Of a DNA stretch of 8,854 bases, positions 1-6,925 are shown in pieces. Location of the stretch: NCBI GenBank assembly GCA_934444895.1, contig CAKSDA010000064.1, forward strand, positions 1-8,854, written 5' to 3'. Positions within the stretch are counted from its first letter, which is position 1. The number at the start of each line of letters is the position of its first letter. This DNA comes from an uncultured Eubacteriales bacterium (GTDB taxonomy: Bacteria > Bacillota > Clostridia > Oscillospirales > Acutalibacteraceae). Made by a program: the position numbers and the translations under genes. The notes under the pieces are model-generated. The model saw nothing but the letters and a program-made list of their open reading frames with translations, was not told where the DNA came from and did not search any database.

Positions 1-2
1 CC

Positions 3-71
3 TATATTTCAAGGCTTGAAAAGCGCATAATAAGCAAGCTTAAAAAATCCATTGAAAAGGCTGTTATATAG
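3..71 (+). CDS. sigE: C-terminal end of SigE-type sporulation sigma factor (5' part outside window)
   Basis: Only the last 22 codons lie in the window, reading YISRLEKRIISKLKKSIEKA-VI then TAG; the partial codon before them ends in CC, compatible with Ser. The stretch (S)YISRLEKRI followed by a basic helix matches the end of sigma-70 region 4.2, the helix-turn-helix that reads the -35 element. From family knowledge, a YISRLEKR-type tail is typical of SigE, the first mother-cell sporulation sigma factor. SigK usually has YVSRIEKR and SigF/SigG usually have QVSRLEK here. It is the only gene on the plus strand and converges on ysxC, with a bidirectional terminator between them. The identification rests on a short peptide: sporulation sigma factor is fairly safe, SigE specifically less so. 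Confidence 0.7.
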   Translation, partial: YISRLEKRIISKLKKSIEKAVI

Positions 72-225
72 ATTATATAACTTTTTTTATGAACTTCTGT
101 AGATAAGAATAATTTAGTGTGAAAGCCTAACTTCTTGCACTTTATAAGCCGGCAATGAACGCTTTGCAAGTCGGTCAAAGGCGGCAAGCAAAACCGCAGA
201 ATGTTTGTAATTTTTATTTGATATA

Positions 226-270
226 TAAAGCAGCACCCCAAAAGTGTTTTTTCTTTGGGGTGCTGCTTTA
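226..270. terminator. Bidirectional hairpin terminator between sigE and ysxC
   Basis: Perfect 17-bp inverted repeat with an 11-nt loop: arm TAAAGCAGCACCCCAAA at 226-242 and its exact complement at 254-270. The GC-rich core (GCAGCACCCC) is bordered by A/T runs, so the transcript has A before and U after the stem in either direction. It lies between the convergent ends of the sigma factor gene (155 nt downstream of its stop) and ysxC (66 nt from its stop), so it can serve both. The U-tract outside the stem is short, with most of the T residues being part of the stem itself. Confidence 0.85.
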
Positions 271-335
271 ATATAATACATGATTAGATTTTTAAGAAAG
301 CAAAAATAATTTGCACTGAATTTTAAATTATATTA

Positions 336-938
336 TCACTTATCCGGAGCAGGATTGTCGCTGCATTCCTCTATAATTTCTCTGACCTTGTCGGCACCCT
401 CTCCGGTGACTGATGAAAAATAAATTATTTGCGTTTCCTTTGGCAAAAAGCTTAGATAATCGGTAAATTCTTTTTCCATTTTCAAGCGTTCCGATTTGTT
501 GAGTTTATCGCTTTTTGTGAGCACAACATTGAATTTTAAACCAAATTCCATTAAAAACTTAAGCATATGTATATCGTCTGCCGAAGGCTTATGTCGCATA
601 TCTATAAGAGAAAATACCGTTTTAATATTTCTTTTGGATGTAAAATAATTTTCCATAAGTTCCGCAAAACGCATTTTTTCATCAGCCGATATTTTAGCAT
701 ATCCGTATCCCGGAAGATCCACAAGTCTCACATTTTCAACCCTGTAAAAATTTATGGTTATGGTTTTGCCCGGCTTTGTGCTTACTCTTGCAAAGGATTT
801 TCGGTTTAATATCTTATTAATAAGACTTGACTTGCCAACATTAGAACGCCCCGCAAAACAAATTTCAGGCAAATCGGAATTAATCAGCTGTGCAGAATTT
901 CCAAATGCTTTTTCAAAAACAACATTGTTATAATTCAT
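336..938 (-). CDS. ysxC: Ribosome biogenesis GTP-binding protein YsxC/EngB
   Basis: Cytoplasmic P-loop GTPase of the TrmE-Era-EngA-EngB family. Family members are needed for late assembly of the 50S ribosomal subunit and are usually essential. The 200-residue product carries all G motifs in order: G1 GRSNVGKSS (30-38), G2 threonine near 59 in KPGKTI, G3 DLPGYG (74-79), G4 TKSDK (141-145) and G5 SSVTGEG (175-181). The length is normal for the family. A longer frame opens at a TTG at 954-956, but the Shine-Dalgarno sequence lies inside that extension, 4 nt before the ATG at 936-938, so the ATG (MNYNN) is the start. It lies 92 bp downstream of lon with no terminator between, matching the lonA-ysxC order of Bacillus, so the two are probably co-transcribed. 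Confidence 0.96.
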   Translation of the reverse strand: MNYNNVVFEKAFGNSAQLINSDLPEICFAGRSNVGKSSLINKILNRKSFARVSTKPGKTITINFYRVENVRLVDLPGYGYAKISADEKMRFAELMENYFTSKRNIKTVFSLIDMRHKPSADDIHMLKFLMEFGLKFNVVLTKSDKLNKSERLKMEKEFTDYLSFLPKETQIIYFSSVTGEGADKVREIIEECSDNPAPDK

Positions 939-942
939 GCTA

Positions 943-950
943 TCACCTCC
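943..950 (-). promoter_or_regulatory. Ribosome binding site that fixes the ysxC start
   Basis: On the minus strand this reads GGAGGTGA, a near-perfect anti-16S match, followed by a 4-nt spacer and ATG. It lies within the longer TTG-initiated frame and so rules against that start. Confidence 0.85.
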
Positions 951-1030
951 GAACAAAAACTTTTATTTTTGTGTTTTACAGATTTCCTCGCAAGGTTTAT
1001 ATTTTATTTAAAAATCAGCAAATTACTAAT

Positions 1031-3430
1031 TCACACGGTTTTCTGCTGTTTTTTTGAAACAGTGGGAACAAGAGCCAGATTAACTACCTCTTCAATATAA
1101 TCCACCGGCACAAATTTCACCTGCTTTTTAACTTCCGCATCTACATCTTCCAGATCAGGCAGATTTTTTTGAGGAATTATAACCGTTTTAACACCTGCTC
1201 TGTATGCCGCCATGGATTTTTCCTTAAGGCCGCCTATAGGTAAAACTCTGCCTTTAATTGTTATTTCCCCGGTCATTGCCACAAAACGATTAATAGGCCG
1301 CTTTGTAAGCGCCGAAACCAAAGCGGTAGCTATCGTAACTCCGGCAGAGGGTCCATCCTTAGGAACCGCGCTTTCAGTAGCGTGTATATGTATATCGGTA
1401 TTCTCGTAAAACTTTGGATCTATTTTGTATTTTTCGGCATTGGCTCTTACCCATGTTACCGCCGCTTCTGCCGACTCCTTCATAACATCGCCGAGCGAGC
1501 CTGTAAGTTTTATTTTTCCGTCCCCCGGAACTTCCATGACTTCAAGCTGCATTATTTCTCCGCCTACCGATGTCCATGCAAGACCGTTGATAATACCTAC
1601 CTCGTCATTTTCCAATACCGTTTCCGGATTATACTTATGAACGCCCATATAACTGTTAAGATTTTTTGATGTGATGTGCACTTTCTTTACAGAATCCTCT
1701 GCAATTTTTCTGGCAGCCTTACGGCATAAAGCCGAAATTTTTCTTTCGAGTCTGCGAACTCCGGCCTCACGGGTATAAAAATCAATCAGATCCATTATAA
1801 CGGAATCATCTATTTTAAAGCTTGAGGCAGAAAGGCCCGTTTTTTCCATCTGTTTTTTAATAAGATGTTCTTTGGCAATATGAAATTTGTCTTCCCTTGT
1901 ATATCCGGTTATTTCAATAACATCCATTCTGTCCAAAAGCGGAGCAGGTATGTTTTCAATGTTATTGGCAGTTGTTACAAAAAAGGTTTTGCTTAAATCA
2001 AACGGAAAATCAATGTAATGATCCGTAAAGGTTGAGTTTTGTTCAACATCAAGCGCTTCAAGCATAGCCGATGCCGGATCGCCTTTATAATCCGATCCGA
2101 GCTTGTCAATCTCGTCCAGCAGAATAAGAGGGTTCATGCTTTCGGCCGAGAGCATAGCCTTGATAATTTTACCCGGCATTGCACCTATATATGTTTTTCT
2201 GTGACCGCGGATTTCCGCTTCGTCATGTATACCGCCGAGAGAAATTCGCTCATATTTACGGCCCATGCATTTTGCTATTGATTTAGCAATAGAGGTTTTT
2301 CCAACGCCGGGAGGACCCGCAAGGCATAAAATCTGGCCCTTGGCATCAGGTTTGAGGGCAAAAACTGACATTGTTTCTAGTATTTGCTCTTTGACCTTTT
2401 CAAGACCGTAATGGTCCTTATTAAGTTCCTTTTCCGCTTTTGCAATGTCTAAATTAACCTTCTGTTCTTTGCCAAACGGCAATTCAAGGCAAGTATCGAT
2501 ATACATTCTTATAACGGTTGCTTCGTGCGATCCCTGCGGCATTTTAGAAAGTTTTGATACTTCATTTCTCAAAAGATCTTTAACCTTATCCCCTGCCGCA
2601 AAATTATCTATTTTTTCAATATAATTATTTATTTCATCTGCAGTATCTTCATCACCGTAAAGTTCTCCGGTTATTGCTCGTAGTTGCTCACGAAGGTAAT
2701 ACTCCCTCTGGCCTTCTTCAATGAACTTATGTGCTTTAGCATTTATTGAAGCGTCTATACTGCATATTTCAAGTTCTCTTTGCAATATATCCAAAACCGT
2801 TTCCAAACGCTTAAAAGGATTAAGCTGTTCAAGCACAAACTGTTTATCATCAGCCAAAACAGGAATATTTGCTGCTATATAATCTGCCAAAAATGCCGGA
2901 TCGGTACACTCTGATACTGTATCTTTAATATTCTTAGGCATTTTGGGAACAAACTCAATTAACTTTTCAAAAGAAAGTTGAACCTTTCTTACCAAAGCAG
3001 CCTTATAGGAATTTTTTACTCTTGGCTTTTTATCATGCAAAACCGAAGCAGATACAACCGGAATACCTTCGATAATATCAAAGCTTTCCATCTTTGCCCT
3101 TGAAATTCCCTCAACTAAAACCCTTACACAGTTTTCGGAAATCTTAAGAGTCTGCCTTATTTTTGCTATTGTGCCAACCTTGTACAAATCTTTTCTGGTG
3201 GGAATTTCAGTTTCCTCATCTTTTTGCGCTGTTAAAAAGACGGTTTTCCCCGTTTCTGCCGAATATTCAATTGCGCTTATTGAAGCGGTTCTGCCGACAT
3301 CAAAGCTTACAACATCGTGCGGAAAAACCACAATTCCCCTTAAAGCTACACATGGCAGATTTACAGAATTATTATTTTCAGTTGACTTTTCACTTGATTC
3401 AGATTTAAAATTTTCCAAACTTGAAACCAT
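1031..3430 (-). CDS. lon: ATP-dependent Lon protease (LonA type)
   Basis: Cytoplasmic AAA+ serine protease that degrades misfolded and selected regulatory proteins. The 799 residues match the full-length family (about 775-810). Order: N-terminal LON substrate-binding domain (about 23-225), helical linker with the EGQREYYLREQ motif (about 239-249), AAA+ module with Walker A GPPGVGKT (372-379), Walker B LILLDE (435-440) and sensor-1-like TTANN (486-490), then the protease domain with the catalytic Ser-Lys pair, S695 in PKDGPSAG and K738 in GGLKEKS. The first 22 residues are Ser/Glu/Asn-rich and look disordered. The ATG has GGAGGT 4 nt upstream. A consensus vegetative promoter under a palindrome lies upstream, and no CIRCE or CtsR box was seen, so regulation may differ from the Bacillus heat-shock scheme. 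ysxC follows in the same direction. Confidence 0.98.
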   Translation of the reverse strand: MVSSLENFKSESSEKSTENNNSVNLPCVALRGIVVFPHDVVSFDVGRTASISAIEYSAETGKTVFLTAQKDEETEIPTRKDLYKVGTIAKIRQTLKISENCVRVLVEGISRAKMESFDIIEGIPVVSASVLHDKKPRVKNSYKAALVRKVQLSFEKLIEFVPKMPKNIKDTVSECTDPAFLADYIAANIPVLADDKQFVLEQLNPFKRLETVLDILQRELEICSIDASINAKAHKFIEEGQREYYLREQLRAITGELYGDEDTADEINNYIEKIDNFAAGDKVKDLLRNEVSKLSKMPQGSHEATVIRMYIDTCLELPFGKEQKVNLDIAKAEKELNKDHYGLEKVKEQILETMSVFALKPDAKGQILCLAGPPGVGKTSIAKSIAKCMGRKYERISLGGIHDEAEIRGHRKTYIGAMPGKIIKAMLSAESMNPLILLDEIDKLGSDYKGDPASAMLEALDVEQNSTFTDHYIDFPFDLSKTFFVTTANNIENIPAPLLDRMDVIEITGYTREDKFHIAKEHLIKKQMEKTGLSASSFKIDDSVIMDLIDFYTREAGVRRLERKISALCRKAARKIAEDSVKKVHITSKNLNSYMGVHKYNPETVLENDEVGIINGLAWTSVGGEIMQLEVMEVPGDGKIKLTGSLGDVMKESAEAAVTWVRANAEKYKIDPKFYENTDIHIHATESAVPKDGPSAGVTIATALVSALTKRPINRFVAMTGEITIKGRVLPIGGLKEKSMAAYRAGVKTVIIPQKNLPDLEDVDAEVKKQVKFVPVDYIEEVVNLALVPTVSKKQQKTV

Positions 3431-3514
3431 TGCTACCTCCGGTTTATATATAAATACCAGTATTAAAAATTACAATATGATAATATAATGAGTACTAATA
3501 TAATAATAAAATAT

Positions 3515-3543
3515 ATTATAACTTATTATTACCGTTCAGTCAA
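3515..3543 (-). promoter_or_regulatory. Vegetative sigma-A promoter of lon-ysxC
   Basis: On the minus strand, -35 TTGACT (3538-3543), a spacer of exactly 17 nt, then -10 TATAAT (3515-3520): 5/6 and 6/6 matches to consensus. Transcription would start near 3508, giving an AT-rich leader of about 78 nt before the lon ATG at 3430. The -35 hexamer lies inside one arm of a perfect palindrome (3535-3567). Confidence 0.75.
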
Positions 3544-3567
3544 TTAACATATTGTTAATTGACTGAA
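3535..3567. promoter_or_regulatory. Perfect 33-bp palindrome over the lon -35: candidate operator
   Basis: Arms TTCAGTCAATTAACA (3535-3549) and its exact complement (3553-3567), separated by 3 nt. It covers roughly -27 to -59 relative to the inferred lon start site, so it is not part of the lon transcript, and it lies beyond the terminator of the upstream gene. That favours a DNA-binding site for a dimeric regulator over an RNA hairpin. Occlusion of the -35 would predict repression. It does not match CIRCE, CtsR or Rex boxes as I know them; the binding protein is unknown. Confidence 0.55.
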
Positions 3568-3627
3568 TTTGTGTTGCAATGATAGAACAAATTGGTTTTG
3601 TCGAATAAAATTTTCCTGAATCTTTGC

Positions 3628-3649
3628 TTTAAAGTATCTTTACTTTAAA
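3628..3649. repeat. Small AT-rich inverted repeat in the msmK-lon spacer
   Basis: Perfect 9-bp arms TTTAAAGTA (3628-3636) and TACTTTAAA (3641-3649) around a 4-nt loop TCTT. It lies between the terminator of the ATPase gene and the lon promoter. It is not followed by a T-run in either direction, so it is probably not a terminator. Its role is unknown and it could be fortuitous in AT-rich DNA. Confidence 0.4.
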
Positions 3650-3663
3650 TAAATCTATATAAT

Positions 3664-3699
3664 TATAGAAAAACAGCCCTCCCTATTGGAAGGACTGTT
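3664..3699 (-). terminator. Rho-independent terminator of the MsmK-like ATPase gene
   Basis: On the minus strand, AACAGTCCTTCC pairs with GGGAGGGCTGTT (12 bp including two G-U pairs, 4-nt loop), followed at once by TTTTC. It begins 14 nt after the stop codon of the ATPase gene at 3714. This separates that gene from lon. Confidence 0.9.
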
Positions 3700-3713
3700 G
3701 AATCTGTAAGCAA

Positions 3714-4856
3714 TTAGTTGCAGATTGTAAGCTCTGTTTCTTTATCAAAAAGATTAATGCGCTTAGGATCAATTGTGATTTTGATTTTATCACCGGGGCG
3801 GGCAGTTGATGAAGGATCAACACGGGCATTGATGGAATGTCCTTCACAGTTCATATAAAGGTAGGTTTCAGCACCCATAAGCTCTGTAACTTCAACATCA
3901 GCCTCAACAATTCCCTCGGGAATTGTTTCAATGAAGTTTGCTTCATTGTGAACATGCTCCGGACGGATACCGATAATAACTTCCTTATCAATGTAAGGAA
4001 CAAGTGCGTCCTTATCATTTTTCTCTTTAGGAAGTTTAATTTTGTATTTAACGCCTGCGCGGGTTTTTGTATCTTCAGATCCGAATTCAGCATAAAAATC
4101 GTCTCCGGATTTGATAACCTTGCCTTCAATAAAGTTCATTTGCGGTGATCCGATAAATCCGGCAACGAACATGTTGCAGGGCTTCTCATAAAGAACCTGC
4201 GGAGCGTCACATTGCTGAATAACGCCGTCTTTCATAACAACAATTCTGGTACCCATTGTCATAGCTTCTGTCTGATCGTGAGTAACATAAATAAATGTTG
4301 TGCCGAGTTTCTGATGCATTCTTGTAAGCTCGGTACGCATCTGTGCACGAAGCTTAGCATCAAGGTTTGAAAGAGGTTCGTCCAAAAGGAATACCTTAGG
4401 TTCACGAACTATTGCACGGCCCAAAGCAACACGCTGACGCTGACCACCGGACAATGCCTTAGGTTTACGCTCAAGCAGGTGTTCAATATCAAGAATACGC
4501 GCTGCCTCTTCAACACGGCGGCGAATTTCTTCTTTAGAAGTTTTTCTGAGTTTAAGACCGAATGCCATGTTATCATAAACAGTCATATGCGGATAAAGAG
4601 CATAGTTCTGGAAAACCATTGCAATATCTCTGTCCTTAGGGGCAACGTCATTTACAAGGCGATCGCCTATATAAAGCTCACCGCTGCTTATTTCTTCAAG
4701 ACCGGCAATCATACGAAGGGTTGTAGACTTACCGCAGCCTGAAGGACCTACAAGGATGATAAACTCCTTATCCTTAATTTCAAGGTTAAAATCCGAAACG
4801 GCGACAACACCGCCGGGGTATTTTTTATAAATATTTTTCAGTGACAGACTTGCCAT
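3714..4856 (-). CDS. msmK: MsmK/UgpC-type ATP-binding subunit of carbohydrate ABC importers
   Basis: Cytoplasmic ATPase that powers CUT1-type sugar uptake by docking on membrane permeases. The 380-residue product has Walker A GPSGCGKST (37-45), Q-loop Q83, signature LSGGQ (135-139), Walker B VFLLDE (155-160), switch H193, and a C-terminal TOBE/OB-fold regulatory region (about 240-370) including the GIRPEH motif. Length and architecture fit MalK/MsmK/UgpC. An in-frame ATG 27 nt further upstream lies before the ribosome binding site, so the ATG at 4854-4856 (MASLSLKN) is the start. No permease, binding protein or sugar enzyme is nearby. In Firmicutes such stand-alone ATPases commonly serve several importers, which I infer here. 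Substrate cannot be told from sequence. A strong terminator follows the gene. Confidence 0.93.
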   Translation of the reverse strand: MASLSLKNIYKKYPGGVVAVSDFNLEIKDKEFIILVGPSGCGKSTTLRMIAGLEEISSGELYIGDRLVNDVAPKDRDIAMVFQNYALYPHMTVYDNMAFGLKLRKTSKEEIRRRVEEAARILDIEHLLERKPKALSGGQRQRVALGRAIVREPKVFLLDEPLSNLDAKLRAQMRTELTRMHQKLGTTFIYVTHDQTEAMTMGTRIVVMKDGVIQQCDAPQVLYEKPCNMFVAGFIGSPQMNFIEGKVIKSGDDFYAEFGSEDTKTRAGVKYKIKLPKEKNDKDALVPYIDKEVIIGIRPEHVHNEANFIETIPEGIVEADVEVTELMGAETYLYMNCEGHSINARVDPSSTARPGDKIKITIDPKRINLFDKETELTICN

Positions 4857-4862
4857 AATGTG

Positions 4863-4869
4863 ACCTCCT
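4863..4869 (-). promoter_or_regulatory. Ribosome binding site that fixes the msmK start
   Basis: The minus strand reads AGGAGGT, then a 6-nt spacer, then ATG at 4856. The alternative upstream ATG (4881-4883) precedes this site and would place it inside the coding region. Confidence 0.85.
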
Positions 4870-4881
4870 AATTTAAAATGC

Positions 4882-4914
4882 ATTATACAACATTTTATGT
4901 ATATATTATATCAA
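4882..4914 (-). promoter_or_regulatory. Possible promoter region of the MsmK-like ATPase gene
   Basis: Two exact TATAAT hexamers occur on the minus strand at 4905-4910 and 4882-4887. Neither has a good -35 at 16-18 nt; the nearest TTGATA (4909-4914) is 21 nt from the second hexamer. The 172-bp AT-rich spacer before this gene makes a promoter here likely, but the exact element is uncertain. No catabolite-response (CRE) match was seen. Confidence 0.3.
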
Positions 4915-4998
4915 CCAAATGCATAAAATACCATACTGCAAATATCCAAATATTTTATTTATCATTTATCTATATTGCATAATTTTTTATTTGAATAT

Positions 4999-5030
4999 AA
5001 CAAATATCACAAATTATGAACGGATTTGTT
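4999..5030 (-). repeat. Inverted repeat at the rsuA stop codon
   Basis: AACAAAT (4999-5005) and ATTTGTT (5024-5030) form a 7-bp stem with an 18-nt loop that begins at the stop codon of the pseudouridine synthase gene. It is AT-rich and lacks a following T-run, so at best it is a weak 3'-end structure. Confidence 0.25.
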
Positions 5031-5733
5031 AATACTTTTTTATAAGACTGTCAATTTCAATATCATTAAGCCGCCTGGCCTCTCCTTCATTTAAATCAAC
5101 CGGAAGATCAAGCCCCGCAAAGCTTATGCGTTTTAGTTCAACCACTGCTATATGATATTTTCCGAACATTCTTTTAATCTGATGATATTTGCCTTCGGTA
5201 ATAGAAACTTCTGCCGTTCTTTCTCCCGCTATTTTTATCTTTGCCGGGGCCAGCTCAGTGCCGTCGGCAAGGGTCATTCCGGATACAAAATCCTTTAAAA
5301 CATCCTCGGTCACCTCGCGGTCGAGACAAGCTATATATGTCTTATAAACCTTTTTATCCGGTGCTAAGACCTTATGTGCAAAATTGCCGTCATCTGTAAT
5401 AATAAGAAGCCCGGTGGTATCTTTATCAAGCCTTCCTACCGGAAAAAGTCCTCTTCTTTTAAGGTTGTCCGGCAATATATCAATAACGGTTCTTGCATTT
5501 TTGTCCTCGCTTGCGGATAAAACGCCCTTTGGTTTATTCATTATAATATAATCATATTTTTTATAATCTATTTTCATCGAATCCAGATATATGTTTTCGT
5601 TTTCGCTTACTTTAAAACCTATTTCGCGTATGACATTGCCTTTAACGGACACCCGGCCTTTTTTAATTGCACGCCTGGCGTCCGATCGTGACATTCCCGC
5701 TCCGACAGATAAAATTTTATCAATTCTCTCCAT
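5029..5733 (-). CDS. rsuA: 16S rRNA pseudouridine synthase, RsuA/RluB family
   Basis: Cytoplasmic RNA-modifying enzyme that isomerises uridine to pseudouridine; RsuA itself acts on one position of 16S rRNA (516 in E. coli numbering). The 234-residue product has an N-terminal S4 RNA-binding domain (about 1-48, beginning ERIDKILS and containing the R-x-G-x-V segment) and a catalytic domain with the family motif GRLDKDTTGLL (100-110), in which D103 is the expected nucleophile. The KYHQIKRMFG segment (182-191) is also typical of the family. Length is as in E. coli RsuA (231). The start has a modest AAGGA 6 nt upstream. RsuA versus RluB specificity cannot be settled from motifs alone; the short length without extensions favours RsuA. 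A 162-bp spacer separates it from the upstream DUF4830 gene, so it may have its own promoter, though none is clear. Confidence 0.92.
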   Translation of the reverse strand: MERIDKILSVGAGMSRSDARRAIKKGRVSVKGNVIREIGFKVSENENIYLDSMKIDYKKYDYIIMNKPKGVLSASEDKNARTVIDILPDNLKRRGLFPVGRLDKDTTGLLIITDDGNFAHKVLAPDKKVYKTYIACLDREVTEDVLKDFVSGMTLADGTELAPAKIKIAGERTAEVSITEGKYHQIKRMFGKYHIAVVELKRISFAGLDLPVDLNEGEARRLNDIEIDSLIKKY

Positions 5734-5895
5734 AACTTTTCCTTACTTTTTGCCGATACAAAATATTAACTTATCTGATTTAGTACCATTAATCGGCTAG
5801 GTTTTTCATACAGTAATTTTATATGATAATTACATACTTCTCTGCGCCGTAATGCTATATTTCATTTTCAATTAGTACATACCATTTACAAAACT

Positions 5896-6348
5896 TTATT
5901 TCAGAGGATTCATAAATCCTCTATCTGCCGAAATTGCGGCAATATCTCCGCCTATGACGGCAGAATTATATAAAATGATATGAGCATATACATCATCTCG
6001 GCCTGAATAAATCAGTTTGTATGTATAAATTTCAACCTTTTTTCCGCAGAAATTTTCAAGATTGTATCCGCCGAGTTTTTGTATCTCGTTATAATTTTTA
6101 TATACATCGGAAAAAACATATGGTATTACTGTTTCTTTCTTTTCCGATTTATAATTTTTGTCAACAGAATATCCTTTTTCCTGTAAAAACATAACTCGTT
6201 GTTCTTCGGTTTTTGCTTCACCTGCGCTAAATGCGGCGCTGTAAACCTTTTCTGCCCTAAACATTATTGTGCATACAAAAACCGCGAGCAATATAAAAAT
6301 AATGAAGGTAAATGACATTCTCTTCTTTGTAACCATTAAACTGAACAT
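5896..6348 (-). CDS. DUF4830-family membrane-anchored protein of unknown function
   Basis: A 150-residue protein with a short basic N-terminus (KKR), one hydrophobic segment (about 12-30) and a polar remainder. This suggests a single-pass membrane protein, or one with an uncleaved signal anchor, and a domain of about 120 residues outside the cell. The tail resembles DUF4830 as I recall it: a FLQEKGY segment (54-60), VIPYVFSDVYKNYNEIQK (74-91), YNLENFCGKKVEIYTYKL (95-112) and a C-terminal VIGGDIAAISADRGFMNPL. No enzymatic motif is visible and the function is unknown. A GTG at 6355-6357 opens a frame three codons longer but overlaps the ribosome binding site, so ATG 6346-6348 is preferred. It lies 77 bp downstream of ispF and could be part of that operon. 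Confidence 0.8.
   Translation of the reverse strand: MFSLMVTKKRMSFTFIIFILLAVFVCTIMFRAEKVYSAAFSAGEAKTEEQRVMFLQEKGYSVDKNYKSEKKETVIPYVFSDVYKNYNEIQKLGGYNLENFCGKKVEIYTYKLIYSGRDDVYAHIILYNSAVIGGDIAAISADRGFMNPLK
5903..5922 (-). repeat. 8-bp hairpin inside the last codons of the DUF4830 gene
   Basis: AGAGGATT (5903-5910), loop CATA, AATCCTCT (5915-5922): a perfect stem overlapping the codons for the final RGFMNPL part of the protein and ending 4 nt before the stop codon. On the minus strand it is followed by GAAATAAAG then TTTTG, so it might weakly terminate or stabilise the transcript, but there is no canonical T-run directly after it. Confidence 0.35.
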
Positions 6349-6354
6349 ATTAAA

Positions 6355-6362
6355 CACCCCTA
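6355..6362 (-). promoter_or_regulatory. Ribosome binding site that decides the DUF4830 start
   Basis: The minus strand reads TAGGGGTG, then 6 nt, then ATG at 6348. The GTG of the longer frame is the last three bases of this site itself, so initiation there would have no spacer. Confidence 0.6.
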
Positions 6363-6425
6363 TTAAAAGGTATTCAGTTTACAGGCTGCGTATTACCGGT
6401 TGAATTTGATGATAAACTGTTTTTC

Positions 6426-6917
6426 TTAATCCTGCCGCAAAGGTCTTACAAGGCAAACCGCATGAGCCGCTATGCCCTGCCTTTTCCCGGTAAATCCCAG
6501 ACCTTCTTCGGTTGTTGCCTTGATGCTTACATTAGAAATATCTGTATTCAAATCATTTGAAATATTTTTTCTCATTTCGGCAATATAACCGGCCAGTTTT
6601 GGTTCTTGGGCTATTACGGTAGCGTCAACATTTACCGGAATAAAGTTTTCTTTTTTTAAAAGCTCAACCGTTTTTCTAAGGAGTATTCTGCTGTCAATAT
6701 TTAAATATTCATCATCTTTAGGTGGAAAATGCACCCCTATATCTCCTAAAGCGACAGAGCCCAAAAGCGCGTCGCATATTGCGTGAATAAGCACATCCGC
6801 GTCGGAATGTCCGCATAGTCCCCTGCGGTGCGGAATATCCACACCTCCAAGAATCAGCTTGCGGCCTTTTTTTAACTTATGTACATCATATCCATGGCCC
6901 ACTCTTATGGTATCCAT
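6426..6917 (-). CDS. ispF: 2-C-methyl-D-erythritol 2,4-cyclodiphosphate synthase (IspF)
   Basis: Cytoplasmic homotrimeric enzyme of the MEP isoprenoid pathway; it converts CDP-methylerythritol 2-phosphate to the cyclic diphosphate with release of CMP. The 163-residue product has the metal ligands D11 and H13 in GYDVH and H45 in GHSDADVLIHAICDALLG, then ALGDIGVHFP (57-65) and the CMP-binding loop KATTEEGLGFTG near the C-terminus. Length is standard (about 157-165). An ATG three codons upstream directly abuts the GAAGGA ribosome binding site; the ATG at 6915-6917 has an 8-nt spacer and is preferred. The gene follows ispD by 48 bp in the same direction, so the two steps are probably co-expressed. 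The intermediate kinase IspE is not in the window. Confidence 0.97.
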   Translation of the reverse strand: MDTIRVGHGYDVHKLKKGRKLILGGVDIPHRRGLCGHSDADVLIHAICDALLGSVALGDIGVHFPPKDDEYLNIDSRILLRKTVELLKKENFIPVNVDATVIAQEPKLAGYIAEMRKNISNDLNTDISNVSIKATTEEGLGFTGKRQGIAAHAVCLVRPLRQD

Positions 6918-6925
6918 AAAAATCA

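Noticed and set aside
2..241. 79-codon open frame on the minus strand
   Set aside because: It begins inside the terminator hairpin, runs antisense through the sigma-factor tail, lacks a ribosome binding site, and has the Phe/Leu/Ile-rich composition of AT-rich antisense noise.
1031..3430. Several plus-strand open frames of 65-105 codons inside lon, and similar frames antisense to msmK, ispD, ysxC and PAP2
   Set aside because: They overlap well-supported genes with complete motifs, have no ribosome binding sites and show no recognisable domains.
3535..3567. Interpretation of the lon palindrome as a Rex, CIRCE or CtsR site
   Set aside because: Rex sites have TTGTTAA outside and TTAACAA inside; here the order is inverted (TTAACA, 3 nt, TGTTAA). 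The CIRCE TTAGCACTC/GAGTGCTAA arms and CtsR tandem GGTCAAA heptads are absent.
5779..5887. Two imperfect copies of TTAGTAC..CCATT (near 5780 and 5872), loosely like part of a FapR box
   Set aside because: Neither copy forms the inverted repeat expected of a FapR operator, and the neighbouring genes (rsuA, DUF4830) are not fatty-acid genes.
6375..6419. 7-bp inverted repeat CAGTTTA/TAAACTG downstream of ispF as a terminator
   Set aside because: The loop is 31 nt and no T-run follows on the minus strand; it is too weak to call.
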